Shown: positions 1 to 8,200, numbered from the stretch's first letter. The stretch is 20,137 nucleotides of DNA from Desulfovibrio sp. (GCA_031275955.1 JAISNZ010000129.1:1-20137); one strand, 5' to 3'. Translations and numbers: made by a program. The notes: a model not told the origin generated them from the sequence alone.

Positions 1-213
1 CCTCCCATTTACGGGCGGCAGATTCTCTATTTTCAGGATCCGGTCTTTTCCCGGCGGGCCAAAATTCCCGCCCCGGAGCAATCGGATTCTTTGCATCCGG
101 ATTCGCCGGCGGCATCGCCCAGGTCCTCTCAGACAACTTCCGTCCCGAAACTGAACAATTCCGCTCAGGAACTGAACAAGGAGGAAATCCGTGCGCGCTA
201 TTTTCCGGCCTAA
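1..213 (+). CDS. traG: C-terminal end of TraG/VirD4-type coupling protein (partial)
   Basis: The frame is open from the first base to a TAA at 211-213 and gives the last 70 residues of a larger protein. The segment GRQILYFQDPVFSRRAK resembles the conserved C-terminal tail of TraG/VirD4 coupling ATPases, which carry an aromatic-DP-F-R motif after the last ATPase motif. A Ser/Pro/Gln-rich, probably disordered tail follows. Coupling proteins are hexameric inner-membrane ATPases that bring the relaxosome to the type IV secretion channel. The ATPase domain lies outside the window, so the family call rests on this short motif and on context: in RP4, traF directly follows traG. The end overlaps the start of traF by 23 bp, which implies translational coupling. 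A different protein with a similar tail cannot be excluded. Confidence 0.7.
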   Translation, partial: PPIYGRQILYFQDPVFSRRAKIPAPEQSDSLHPDSPAASPRSSQTTSVPKLNNSAQELNKEEIRARYFPA

Positions 214-721
214 GCCCGCCCTGGTTCTTGCGTTGCTCTTCGCGGCGCTTCTGGCCGCGTTCTGGAGCTTTGACCTGCGCCTGAATTTCACGCCCTCGCT
301 TCCGGCGGGCGTGTACCGCCTTTCCCGGATGCTCCCCGCGGATCCGCTCCGGGGAGGCAGCGCAAGCTTCTGCCTGGAAGGGGAAACGGCTCGAACGGCT
401 ATGGAGCGCGGGTACCTGCAAACCGGGCTTTGCCCTTCCGGGGTTCAGCCCTTGGTCAAGATTGTCGCCGGTCTGCCGGGGGATTTTTTGGTTTCGGATT
501 CTTTGGGGATTCGCGTCAACGGGCGTCTCTGGCCCAACAGCCGCCCTCTCTCCGAGGACGGACAGGGCCGTCAGCTCACGGCGGCCCAACTGCCGGATCG
601 GATCCCGGCCGGGATGGTCCTGATGCTGTCTTTAGCCCATGAGGGTGGTTTTGACAGCCGCTATTTCGGATTGGTGCCTCAGGACTCGCTGGATCAGGCG
701 GGATTGTTGTTTGCCTTTTAA
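191..721 (+). CDS. traF: TraF-type conjugative transfer S26 signal peptidase
   Basis: This is a 176-residue serine/lysine peptidase of the S26 family, TraF type. In RP4, TraF processes and cyclises the TrbC pilin of the mating pilus at the periplasmic face of the inner membrane. One N-terminal membrane segment (about residues 10-26) precedes the nucleophile motif TPSLPAGVYR with Ser36. The general-base Lys90 lies in LVKIVAGLPGD, and the late family motif FDSRYFG is present. These spacings are close to those of RP4 TraF. The start is GTG at 191, chosen because a perfect AAGGAGG (178-184) sits six bases upstream. The gene starts inside the end of the upstream coupling-protein gene. Its presence suggests that the element also has a TrbC-like mating pilus outside this window, distinct from the type IVb pilus encoded downstream. 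Confidence 0.88.
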   Translation: MRAIFRPKPALVLALLFAALLAAFWSFDLRLNFTPSLPAGVYRLSRMLPADPLRGGSASFCLEGETARTAMERGYLQTGLCPSGVQPLVKIVAGLPGDFLVSDSLGIRVNGRLWPNSRPLSEDGQGRQLTAAQLPDRIPAGMVLMLSLAHEGGFDSRYFGLVPQDSLDQAGLLFAF

Positions 722-745
722 CGTCAACAAGCAAGGGGGTTTGTC

Positions 746-958
746 ATGCTGGACAAGGAGTATCTGCAATCAGCGGCAAAGGCCGTGGAGAGGCAGCTTG
801 CGGACTTTCCGCCCTCGATCGGGATCCCGGTGGATCCGGACGTGGCGGATCAGATGGGGACTTTTGTGGAAGACGCCATCAGTCCGGAGGACATGGCGGA
901 TGATGTCTTTCTGAACACGAACGAACAGGGGGAGGTCTCCAATGGAAACGAATATTGA
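746..958 (+). CDS. Small acidic protein of unknown function
   Basis: This 70-residue acidic protein has no signal peptide or membrane segment. It has a helical start (residues 3-17), a proline-containing centre (PPSIGIPVDPD) and a strongly acidic C-terminal half (VEDAISPEDMADD). An AAGGGGG motif stands a good distance upstream of the ATG. The 3' end overlaps the next gene by 17 bp, and the GGGGGAGG that serves the next start lies inside this gene, so the two are probably translationally coupled. By position it corresponds to small genes such as traD of the RP4 Tra1 region, but I see no sequence feature proving that relationship. It could be a partner or regulator of the downstream antirestriction/primase protein. 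That is inference from coupling only. Confidence 0.65.
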   Translation: MLDKEYLQSAAKAVERQLADFPPSIGIPVDPDVADQMGTFVEDAISPEDMADDVFLNTNEQGEVSNGNEY

Positions 959-3512
959 GGAAGGGAAGATTTCTTTTCCCGAAGAATTCAGCGCCAAGAT
1001 CATTGCCCGCCTGGAGGCCGGCACGGCTCCCTGGCAGAAGCCCTGGACGCCGGGGAAACAGCGCCTGGTTCCCCATAACCCGGTCTCCGGCACGGCATAC
1101 AAAGGAGTGAACCGTTTTGCCCTGGGCCTTCTCTCCGATTTTTCCGACCCGCGCTGGATGACCCTGAAGCAGATCAACGAGGCGGGTCTGGCCCTGAAGG
1201 AAGGCAGCAAGGGTACCTCGATCATGTTCTACAAATACGATCAGGAGCAGGATCGCCTGGATGAAAACGGCAAGCCCGTCCTTAGCGCGGACGGTAAGCC
1301 CGAAAAGGAAATCGTGCGCCTGGAGCGGCCCGTGGTTTACTATCCCATTGTCTACAACGGGGAGCAGATTGAGGGCATGCCGCCCCTGCAGCTGACGGAC
1401 GTCGCCTACCAGTGGGATCCGCTGGAGAAGGCCGAAGGCCTTCTCGCCGCCTCCGGCGCGGCCCTTTTCCACGATCAGAGCGACAGGGCCTACTACTCGC
1501 CGGCCAAGGATGAAATTCATCTCTGTCCCAGAGAAAACTTTCCGGATCCCGGCGCCTATTACGGCACGGCTCTGCACGAGCTTGGGCATTGGACCGGCCA
1601 TCCGGAACGCCTGGACCGGGATTTTGGGCCGCACGGATCGGAAAAATACGCCCGTGAGGAACTGCGGGCGGAAATCGCCTCCTGGATGCTCAGCGAGGAT
1701 ATCGGCATCGACTTTGATCCCGGCGATCACGCTTCCTACGTCCAGTCCTGGATCGAGGCCCTTAAGGACGATCCGCATGAGATCCTGCGGGCCTGCCGGG
1801 ATGCGGAAAAAATCAAGGGGTATGTCATGGAACTGGAGCGGAGCAAGGAACTCGGGCGGGAGGATCCTGCTGCCAAAAGGCCAGCCCTGATTCCTTTGGC
1901 CTACAAGGAAAAGTTTCTGGAAGTCCCTCCCTTTGAGGCGCAGGAGGTCAAGGGCCTTGGCGGCAGATGGGATCAGAAAACCGGCCAGTGGTACGTTCCC
2001 AAGGGAGCGGAGTTGGCCGCCTTTGAAGCCTGGATCCCCAAGCCCAATCCGGCGCTGGAAAACACCTATCTTGAGGTGCCCCTTTCGGCAAAGAACCAGG
2101 CCAAGGCCTTCGGCGCCAGATGGGATCAGGGGAAAGCCAAATGGTACGCCCCCAAAGGCGCGGATCTGTCCCAGTTGAAGGCCTGGCTTCCCGCGCTCAA
2201 TCCGGCGACGGAAAAGACCTTCCTGAACGTGCCCATGGCGGAGAAGGACGAGGCCAAGGCCCTGGGGGCCAGATGGGATAAAGAGGCCAAACGCTGGTTC
2301 GCCCCGCGGGGGACGGATCTCTCCGGCCTGCGGAACTGGCTGCCCGTTGAGGACACCCGCGCCTATGTGGATGCCGAAAATTCCCGGATCACGGCCCAGA
2401 TCAAACGCGGCGGCAAATGGGAGCATCTCCGGGATGAGGACGGAGCGCCGAAACTTTTTGAGAGCGCGGACGCCGCGACGGCATACGCCAAAAAGCGGAT
2501 TTCCCCGCCGCCTGTTCCGCTTCCCACGCTTTCGCCCCAGGAAGAGTTCGCCAGGGCCATTGAGGTTCTGGGCGGGGATCTCGGCGGCAATCCGCCCGTC
2601 ATGGATGGAAAAAAGCGCCGGATTCCCCGGATTGGCGCGGGTCCGAAGGATGCAGGGTTTGAGTATCAGGGTTTTGCCGATGCTCACCCCGCGGGCTGGA
2701 TGCGAAACTTCGGCAGTGGCGATTTCCAGAAATGGCGGGCCTCCGGCCATGTCCTCACGCCGGAGGCGGAGGAACGTCTCCGGGAGGAATTCAAACAGCG
2801 CCGGGAGGCCAGAGAGCAGGAACAGGCCAAGGTCGCGGATGAAGTGGCCATCATGTGCTCCGCGTATTTCGCGGATCTTTCCGCCGCTCCCAGGGAACAC
2901 GCCTACCTGCTGCGCAAGGGCATCGGCCCCGAAGGATTGAAGGTCAACCCCTCCGGCAAGGTGCTGGTCGCGCCCGTCATGAATACGGACGGGGAGATCC
3001 GCAACCTCCAGTACATCCAGGAAAACGGCGAGAAGAGCTTTGAAGCCGGCGGCCAGAAAAAGGGGCTTTTCGCTCTCATCGGCGCGGATATGCGCAAGGA
3101 TGAGCCGTCTCTCGCCCAGGGCGAGATCCTGATGGCCGAAGGCTACGCCACCGGGGCGACGCTGCATGAGGTTACGGGCAAGCCCGTGGTTGTCGCCTTT
3201 GACGCGGGCAATCTCAAACCCGTGGCGGAAAGCATCCGGGAAAAGTTCCCCCGGGCCGCCATCACCATCTGCGCGGACAACGATCATGCCCACACCCGGC
3301 ATGACGGGACGCCGTACAACATCGGCGTGGCCAAGGCCGCGGAAGCGGCGGAAGCCGTGGGCGGCAAATTCAAAGTCCCGCCTCTTTCCGCGCAGGACAA
3401 GGAACGCGGCCTTACGGACTTCAACGATGTCTTCCTGGCCCACGGCCCTGAAGCCGTTGCCAGGGCCAGCGGCCTGAAGCCGAAGGACAGGGGCGTCTCC
3501 CTGGCTGGATAG
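942..3512 (+). CDS. ArdC-like antirestriction metallopeptidase fused to DUF5710 repeats and a Toprim primase-like domain
   Basis: This is an 856-residue cytoplasmic multidomain protein. Residues about 8-150 resemble the ArdC N-terminal domain (DUF1738), a ssDNA-binding module with the typical start LEAGTAPWQKPW. Residues about 158-300 are a zincin-like MPTase-PolyVal domain with an intact H212-E-L-G-H216 and a probable third ligand in EELRAEIASW. Three DUF5710 repeats occupy residues 324-468. The C-terminal third looks like plasmid and phage primase proteins (TraC/P4-alpha type) with a Toprim fold: E733 in MAEGYATG and D779/D781 in CADNDH. ArdC proteins protect incoming single-stranded DNA from restriction, and TraC-type primases enter the recipient and prime complementary-strand synthesis. 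The fusion suggests a protein acting on the transferred strand in the recipient, which is inference. I see no separate primase catalytic core, so actual priming activity is uncertain. A strong GGGGGAGG supports ATG 942. Confidence 0.85.
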   Translation: METNIEEGKISFPEEFSAKIIARLEAGTAPWQKPWTPGKQRLVPHNPVSGTAYKGVNRFALGLLSDFSDPRWMTLKQINEAGLALKEGSKGTSIMFYKYDQEQDRLDENGKPVLSADGKPEKEIVRLERPVVYYPIVYNGEQIEGMPPLQLTDVAYQWDPLEKAEGLLAASGAALFHDQSDRAYYSPAKDEIHLCPRENFPDPGAYYGTALHELGHWTGHPERLDRDFGPHGSEKYAREELRAEIASWMLSEDIGIDFDPGDHASYVQSWIEALKDDPHEILRACRDAEKIKGYVMELERSKELGREDPAAKRPALIPLAYKEKFLEVPPFEAQEVKGLGGRWDQKTGQWYVPKGAELAAFEAWIPKPNPALENTYLEVPLSAKNQAKAFGARWDQGKAKWYAPKGADLSQLKAWLPALNPATEKTFLNVPMAEKDEAKALGARWDKEAKRWFAPRGTDLSGLRNWLPVEDTRAYVDAENSRITAQIKRGGKWEHLRDEDGAPKLFESADAATAYAKKRISPPPVPLPTLSPQEEFARAIEVLGGDLGGNPPVMDGKKRRIPRIGAGPKDAGFEYQGFADAHPAGWMRNFGSGDFQKWRASGHVLTPEAEERLREEFKQRREAREQEQAKVADEVAIMCSAYFADLSAAPREHAYLLRKGIGPEGLKVNPSGKVLVAPVMNTDGEIRNLQYIQENGEKSFEAGGQKKGLFALIGADMRKDEPSLAQGEILMAEGYATGATLHEVTGKPVVVAFDAGNLKPVAESIREKFPRAAITICADNDHAHTRHDGTPYNIGVAKAAEAAEAVGGKFKVPPLSAQDKERGLTDFNDVFLAHGPEAVARASGLKPKDRGVSLAG
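1911..2345 (+). repeat. Three tandem DUF5710 repeats within the ArdC/Toprim gene
   Basis: Three 43-residue units begin at 1911, 2064 and 2217, giving an exact period of 153 bp (51 codons) with eight-residue linkers. Each has the pattern [KT]-[FY]-L-x-V-P, then G-x-RWD, then W-[YF]-x-P-[KR]-G and a terminal W-[IL]-P. The pattern matches DUF5710, a small module often found next to ArdC/DNA-processing domains on mobile elements and thought to bind a ligand or nucleic acid. The exact equal spacing points to tandem duplication of one unit. The units have diverged enough that they are not recent copies. Confidence 0.8.
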
Positions 3513-3532
3513 GTTCTGATTGCGGTTTGCGG

Positions 3533-3561
3533 ACGGTCTGGCGGATTTCCCGCCAGACCGT
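3533..3561 (+). promoter_or_regulatory. Strong hairpin between the ArdC/Toprim gene and the topoisomerase gene
   Basis: A perfect 12-bp inverted repeat (ACGGTCTGGCGG at 3533-3544 and its complement at 3550-3561) surrounds the five-base loop ATTTC. It lies in the 128-bp gap between the stop at 3512 and the topoisomerase ATG at 3641, the longest gene-free gap in the window. No U-tract follows (the next bases are GAAAACGGGG), so it is not a canonical intrinsic terminator. It could stabilise the end of an mRNA segment after processing, attenuate transcription, or bind a protein. No -10/-35 promoter pair is evident around it. Confidence 0.5.
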
Positions 3562-3579
3562 GAAAACGGGGATGTTGTC

Positions 3580-3678
3580 ATGGAATTCACGGATCTGTCC
3601 GCTCAGAAGGAACGGCTTCGGCAGGAAGGAGAGGCGAGTAATGAAATTGATGATTGTGGAGTCTCCCGGCAAGACTAA
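3580..3678 (+). CDS. Possible 32-residue leader peptide overlapping the topoisomerase start
   Basis: A short frame opens at ATG 3580 (MEFTDLSAQKERLRQEGEAS and onward) and ends at TAA 3676-3678, overlapping the topoisomerase start at 3641 by 38 bp in another frame. A weak GGGGA lies upstream. It encodes a charged peptide with no recognised family. Its position right after the hairpin and across the topoisomerase ribosome binding site would suit a translational-coupling leader. A frame this short arises easily by chance, so I list it only as a candidate. Confidence 0.2.
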   Translation: MEFTDLSAQKERLRQEGEASNEIDDCGVSRQD

Positions 3679-5644
3679 AAAGATCCAGGGGTTCCTCGGC
3701 AGCGGCTGGAAGGTCATGGCCTCTGTTGGCCACGTGCGCGATTTGCCGGACAAGGGTCTTGGGGTGAAAGCCCCGGACTTTAGGCCTCAGTATGAGGTGA
3801 CTTCGCGCGGCGGGGAGGTTCTGGCCAGGCTCAAAACCGCCGCGCAGGCGGCGGATGAGGTCTATCTGGCCACGGACCCCGACCGCGAGGGCGAGGCTAT
3901 TGCCTGGCATTTGCAGGATGCCCTGGGGCTGAAAAAGGCAAAGCGCGTCACCTTCACGGAGATCACCGGCAAGGCGGTGTCCGCCGCCCTGGAGAAGCCC
4001 CGCGCCATCGACATGGCGTTGGTGGCCGCCCAGGAGGGGCGCCGGGTGGTGGATCGCTTGTGCGGCTATCTGGTTTCCGGGCCGCTTTCCGACTGCGCGG
4101 CTCTCGGCCGCGTCCTTTCCGCCGGCAGGGTGCAAAGCCCGGCCGTGCGCCTCGTTGTGGACCGGGAGCGGGCCATCAAAAATTTCGTCTCCACAACGCA
4201 TTACGGGGTGGATCTGCGTTTTGAGGCCGTTGCCAACATTACGGACGGCTGGAAGGCCTCCTGGAAGCCCTGGCTGGAGGAAGGGCGGGAATATTTTCTG
4301 GATAAGGCGACAGCCGAACGGGTGGCGGCGATCCGCTCCCTGGAGGTTCTTTTCTGCGAGGAATCCGAAAGCCGTTCCGCGCCGCCCGCGCCGTTCATCA
4401 CCTCCAGCTTGCAGCAGGCGGCCAGCAACGCCCTGAAGTTCGCCCCCAAAAAGACCATGGAGCTTGCCCAAAAGCTCTACGAGGGCGGCCACGTCACCTA
4501 TCTGCGCACGGATTCTCCGTATCTTTCCGAGGATTTTGTCCGGGAGGCGCGGGCCTATTGTCAGGCCAAGGGCCTTCCCCTGGTGGAGAAGCCCCGGACC
4601 TGGAAGGCCAAAGGGAACGCCCAGGAGGCCCATGAGGCCATCCGGCCGACGCATGTTGAGGTGGAGGAGGCCGGAGAGACGGAAGAGGAGCGGGATCTGT
4701 ACCGGCTCATCCGCCTGCGGACCCTGGCCTGCATGCTGGCGGATGCCGTCTATGCCGCGCGCCTTCTTTCCCTGGGCGGAAGCCTTGACGGGAAAACCGC
4801 CGTTTTTGAGGCCCGCGGCCGGGTGCTGCTGTCTGGAGGATGGCGGCATCTGGTGGCTTCGGATCAGGCGGATGAGGAAGAGGCCCAGGAACCGGAAAAT
4901 CCGGTCCCGGCGCTGAAGAGCGGCGACAAGGCGCTTGCTCAGGAGGGGGTTGTCGTCACCCGGCAGACGAAGCCGCCCAAGCGCTTCACCGAGGCGACGC
5001 TGATCCGGGAACTGGAAAAGCGGGGCATCGGCCGGCCGGCCACCTATGCCGCCATTCTGGACGGGATCATCAACAAACGGGGCTACCTTGCGCTGGAGAA
5101 ACGTTTTCTGGCGCCCACGCCGGACGGAGCGGCGGTTGTGGATCATCTGAAAGGAAATTTCTCCTTCCTGGAGTTTGAGTACACAAAACGTCTGGAAGAC
5201 ACTCTTGACGAGATTGCCGCGGGCCGGGCCGCGTACATGGAATCCGTGGCCGCCGTCTTTGATCATCTTCAGGCGGAACTGGACAGATTCAAGGCGGCAA
5301 CGGCCGCGCCCTGCCCGGAATGCGGCGCTCCTCTTCGCCATCTGATTAAAAAGGCCGGCAAGGATTCCAAAGGATACGATTTTTTTGCCTGCAAGGCCTG
5401 CGATTCCACCTTCTTCAACGACAAGGGCAAGCCCGGCGGCAAACAGGAAAAGAGGGAGAGAAAGCCACAGGTTCTGAGCGCCTACAAGTGCATGGCCTGC
5501 CACAAGCCTTTGGCGCGCCGTCAGGGGCGCGTGAAGGACACGGGCGAGGAATATGATTTTTACGGCTGCTCCGGCTACCCGGGGTGCCGCCAGACCTACG
5601 AGACCACAGAGGACGGCAAGCCGGACTACGATTCCGTGAAATAA
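3641..5644 (+). CDS. topA: Type IA DNA topoisomerase (TopA-like, conjugative-element version)
   Basis: This 667-residue protein relaxes negatively supercoiled or single-stranded DNA by passing strands through a 5'-phosphotyrosine break. The Toprim domain begins at the N-terminus with MIVESPGKTKKI (E7) and carries the acidic motif DPDREGEAIAWHL. The active-site tyrosine is Y287 in VTYLRTDS, and the signature LEKRGIGRPATYAAI is intact. Two C-terminal Cys4 zinc ribbons follow (C558/C561/C584/C587 and C617/C620/C643/C649). The protein is shorter than the 865-residue E. coli TopA, as mobile-element versions often are. ATG 3641 is preferred over an upstream in-frame ATG at 3527 because the family begins at this Met and AGGAAGGAG lies just upstream. 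It occupies the role of RP4 TraE, next to the primase-like gene, and probably acts on plasmid DNA during transfer or replication. Confidence 0.93.
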   Translation: MKLMIVESPGKTKKIQGFLGSGWKVMASVGHVRDLPDKGLGVKAPDFRPQYEVTSRGGEVLARLKTAAQAADEVYLATDPDREGEAIAWHLQDALGLKKAKRVTFTEITGKAVSAALEKPRAIDMALVAAQEGRRVVDRLCGYLVSGPLSDCAALGRVLSAGRVQSPAVRLVVDRERAIKNFVSTTHYGVDLRFEAVANITDGWKASWKPWLEEGREYFLDKATAERVAAIRSLEVLFCEESESRSAPPAPFITSSLQQAASNALKFAPKKTMELAQKLYEGGHVTYLRTDSPYLSEDFVREARAYCQAKGLPLVEKPRTWKAKGNAQEAHEAIRPTHVEVEEAGETEEERDLYRLIRLRTLACMLADAVYAARLLSLGGSLDGKTAVFEARGRVLLSGGWRHLVASDQADEEEAQEPENPVPALKSGDKALAQEGVVVTRQTKPPKRFTEATLIRELEKRGIGRPATYAAILDGIINKRGYLALEKRFLAPTPDGAAVVDHLKGNFSFLEFEYTKRLEDTLDEIAAGRAAYMESVAAVFDHLQAELDRFKAATAAPCPECGAPLRHLIKKAGKDSKGYDFFACKACDSTFFNDKGKPGGKQEKRERKPQVLSAYKCMACHKPLARRQGRVKDTGEEYDFYGCSGYPGCRQTYETTEDGKPDYDSVK

Positions 5645-5665
5645 CCCTCTACCCAGGTGCGTTCC

Positions 5666-6616
5666 ATGAAACGGATTCCTTTTTTTCTACCGCTGCTTCT
5701 GCTGCTCCTGGCCGGCTGCCTTGCGGGCAAGAACCGCCATGCCTTTGACGGGGTATCTTCCGTGTATCCGGAGGTTACGGAGCGGATTGCCCTTGATGCC
5801 GCGCTCCATCTCTCCCGCGCCTATCCTCCCGGCCAAACTTCGGTTGCGCTGGATGCGCAAAGTCCTTTCGGGCAGGCCCTGGAAGAGAACCTTCGCCGCC
5901 AGGGTTTCACGATTTCCCCAACCGGCCTTCAGATTGGCTATACGCTGGACGTGCTTCAGGACGAAGCCTCTCCGGTCTGCTATCTGAGCCTTTATCTTCC
6001 GGACGGCGTTCTGGCGCAAGGCTATGCCGTAAGCGGCGGGCTTGTCGTGCCGGAGGGCGTTTTCAGCAAAACCGGGCTTGCCTCCTATTCTCCGGCGGAT
6101 GACGCCTCGGATGTGGAGACGATTCCGCTGGCGGATGAGCCTGTTTTGCCGGCCGCGGGGCCAGCCGCCAAGGTGGAACCCGTGGCGGCGCCTCCGGTTG
6201 CGTCTTTGTCCGCGAACGAGCCTTTGGCTTCTTCTCCGGCAAGATCGCCCGCGTCTTCGGTCATTGCCGCCGCTTTGGCGGATGTCGCGCGGGAAATGCC
6301 GCCGGCCGCGCTGTCTCCTCCGATCCCCGTTCTTCCCGCCGCTCCGGCGCTCCTGCCGGAAGCCGCGCCCGTTGAGTCCGCCTGGACAATCAAGCCCGGC
6401 CTGCTCAGGCCGCAGCTTGCGCAGTGGGCGGCAAGCGCGGGCTATCAGCTTGTCTGGAAGGCGGATCACGACTTTGACATGGAATCCTCCACGATCTTCC
6501 GGGATGACTTTGAAGGGGCGATCAAGCGGCTGTTCACGCGGATGCACCTGCAGGGCAATCCCCTGAGAGTCACCGTCTACCAAGCAAATCATGTGCTTGA
6601 AGTGGTTGAGGAGTAA
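5666..6616 (+). CDS. pilL: PilL-like lipoprotein with TcpQ-type C-terminal domain
   Basis: This is a 316-residue predicted outer-membrane or periplasmic lipoprotein. The signal peptide ends in the lipobox LLAGC (Cys18). Residues about 25-130 form a first globular part, followed by a long Ala/Pro/Ser-rich linker (about 160-235). The C-terminal 75 residues contain a TcpQ/PilL-type domain (PGLLRPQLAQWAASAGYQLVW and onward) of the kind that assists secretin assembly. In R64, pilL is an early gene of the thin-pilus operon and its product is a lipoprotein required for pilus formation. I chose ATG 5666 over GTG 5657 because CAGG lies eight bases upstream and it gives a clean lipoprotein signal. The gene begins 21 bp after the topoisomerase stop and ends three bases before pilN. 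Confidence 0.8.
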   Translation: MKRIPFFLPLLLLLLAGCLAGKNRHAFDGVSSVYPEVTERIALDAALHLSRAYPPGQTSVALDAQSPFGQALEENLRRQGFTISPTGLQIGYTLDVLQDEASPVCYLSLYLPDGVLAQGYAVSGGLVVPEGVFSKTGLASYSPADDASDVETIPLADEPVLPAAGPAAKVEPVAAPPVASLSANEPLASSPARSPASSVIAAALADVAREMPPAALSPPIPVLPAAPALLPEAAPVESAWTIKPGLLRPQLAQWAASAGYQLVWKADHDFDMESSTIFRDDFEGAIKRLFTRMHLQGNPLRVTVYQANHVLEVVEE

Positions 6617-6619
6617 GCC

Positions 6620-8200
6620 GTGAAACGTAGCGCGCTCATTTTGAGCTTTTTTCTTCTTTCGGGTTGTCTGCCCCAGGCCGGTCCTTCCGGCGAGGTGATC
6701 GAGGGCAAGAGCAAGGAACTGGAGGGCCTTTCCCAATCGCGGATCGTTTCCGTGCTCAAGGAGCCGTACCTTGGGGCGACGGCCGTTCCCATGCCCAGGG
6801 GCGCGGAATTTTCCTCCGGCGTCTGGATAAAACAGATCTCCATGCACAGGCGCGGCTCCCTTGCGGATCTGTGCGCGGCCGCGAGCGAGATGACGAATCT
6901 GCCCATTTCGGTTCAGGGCGGTGGCCGGGCCGCCTCAATCGCCGCAAGGCCCGCTCCATCAGGGGCCAGGCTGGACGCGGAACTGCTGGCCGCCCTGGGG
7001 GACGCCACTTCCGGCGCCCGTTCCCCCGAACGGGCTTTGGAATCGACATCGCCGGCATCGGGCGGCATCCGGGTGAAGTATGCGGGCACGGTGAAGGGGC
7101 TTCTGGACCTTCTGGCCTCCCGCTCCGGCCTTTCCTGGGACTACAGCCCGGAGGGCGGGGTGACCTTTTCCTCCGCCACGACGCGGACGTTCACCATCTG
7201 GGCCGCGCCGGGGAAGGTTGTTTTTTCCAACAAGATCACGAACGAATCCAACCAGGAGGGGTCTTCCTCTTCCGGATCCTCCGGCGGCAGCTACGAGGAT
7301 TCCACCATCAGCACGGCCCAGACCAACACGACGGAGCTTTCCTTTGACATCTGGAAGGATGTGGAAGCGGAGGTCAAAAACCTTTTGACGGCCAACGGCA
7401 AGGTCAGCGTCAATCAGGCCGCGAGGACGATCACCGTGAGCGATACGGCGCAAACCCTCCGGCAGGTCGCGGCCTATGTTGAGGATCTGAACCTGCGCCT
7501 TTCCCGCCAGATTGCCCTGTCCATCAAGGTCTGGTCTCTGGAGATCGAGGATTCCGGCGAGGCGGGCGTGGATCTTGGCATGTTTTTCGAGAACGCGTCC
7601 GTCAAGGTCTTTGCCGGGGCCTCGCCGCTCCAGTTCCTGAACTCCGGGGGCGAGCTTTCCGCCGCCATTGTGGACGGCAAGCTGAAAAATTCCACCGCCC
7701 TGCTCAAGGCTTTGCGCAGTGTGGGCAAGGCGACGCAGGTCACCTCCGGGGGCGGGGTGGTCATGTCCAACCAGCCGGTGCCTGTTCAGGCCATCCGGCG
7801 CGAGGCCTATCTGGCCAGCTCCTCCCGTTCCCAATCCGAGTACGGGGACATGACGGAGCTTATCCCCGGCGAAGTGACCACGGGTTTTGCCATGACGGTC
7901 ATTCCGCACATCATGGAAGGGCGGCGCGTTGTCCTGCAATACACGGTCAATCTTTCCAGCCTTGACGATCTTTCGGAATTTTCTTCCGGCGATTCCGCCA
8001 TCCAGCTGCCCAAGGTTTCCACGCGCAGTTTTTCCCAGCGGATGAGCCTGAAAATCGGCCAGACCCTCGTTCTGGCCGGCTTTGAGCAGGAGATCGACAG
8101 CAACGCCGCGCGGGGAGGGATTTTGGGCTTCATGAAATCGCGTGAATACAAAAAGAGCCTGATCGTGATCACCATTGCAACGGAATCGGGAGAGGTGTGA
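6620..8200 (+). CDS. pilN: PilN, type IVb pilus outer-membrane secretin lipoprotein
   Basis: This 526-residue protein is expected to form the outer-membrane ring through which the pilus emerges. It starts at GTG 6620 with GAGGAG upstream. A lipoprotein signal ends in LLSGC (Cys16), as in R64 PilN. An N-terminal STN-like region contains LLDLLASRSGLSWDY. A Ser/Gly-rich stretch at about residues 212-230 (QEGSSSSGSSGG) precedes a secretin N1-type domain (NLLTANGKVSVNQAARTITV). The C-terminal third has secretin features: LSIKVWSLEIEDSGEAGVDLG, VSTRSFSQRMSLKIGQTLVL and a final hydrophobic strand. Its stop overlaps the pilO start (TGATG). Confidence 0.92.
   Translation: MKRSALILSFFLLSGCLPQAGPSGEVIEGKSKELEGLSQSRIVSVLKEPYLGATAVPMPRGAEFSSGVWIKQISMHRRGSLADLCAAASEMTNLPISVQGGGRAASIAARPAPSGARLDAELLAALGDATSGARSPERALESTSPASGGIRVKYAGTVKGLLDLLASRSGLSWDYSPEGGVTFSSATTRTFTIWAAPGKVVFSNKITNESNQEGSSSSGSSGGSYEDSTISTAQTNTTELSFDIWKDVEAEVKNLLTANGKVSVNQAARTITVSDTAQTLRQVAAYVEDLNLRLSRQIALSIKVWSLEIEDSGEAGVDLGMFFENASVKVFAGASPLQFLNSGGELSAAIVDGKLKNSTALLKALRSVGKATQVTSGGGVVMSNQPVPVQAIRREAYLASSSRSQSEYGDMTELIPGEVTTGFAMTVIPHIMEGRRVVLQYTVNLSSLDDLSEFSSGDSAIQLPKVSTRSFSQRMSLKIGQTLVLAGFEQEIDSNAARGGILGFMKSREYKKSLIVITIATESGEV

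Noticed and set aside
3533..3575. Intrinsic transcription terminator after the ArdC/Toprim gene
   Set aside because: The hairpin is strong, but GAAAACGGGG follows it with no U-tract, so it is recorded only as a hairpin.
879..3590. Very long minus-strand open frame (over 900 codons) opposite the ArdC/Toprim gene
   Set aside because: It mirrors a well-supported plus-strand gene in GC-rich DNA where antisense stops are rare. Its translation is rich in Gly, Arg and Pro, has no family motif, and has no credible ribosome binding site.
3587..5503. Minus-strand open frame of 638 codons opposite the topoisomerase gene
   Set aside because: It is an antisense shadow of a gene with intact catalytic motifs; no recognisable domain in the reverse translation.
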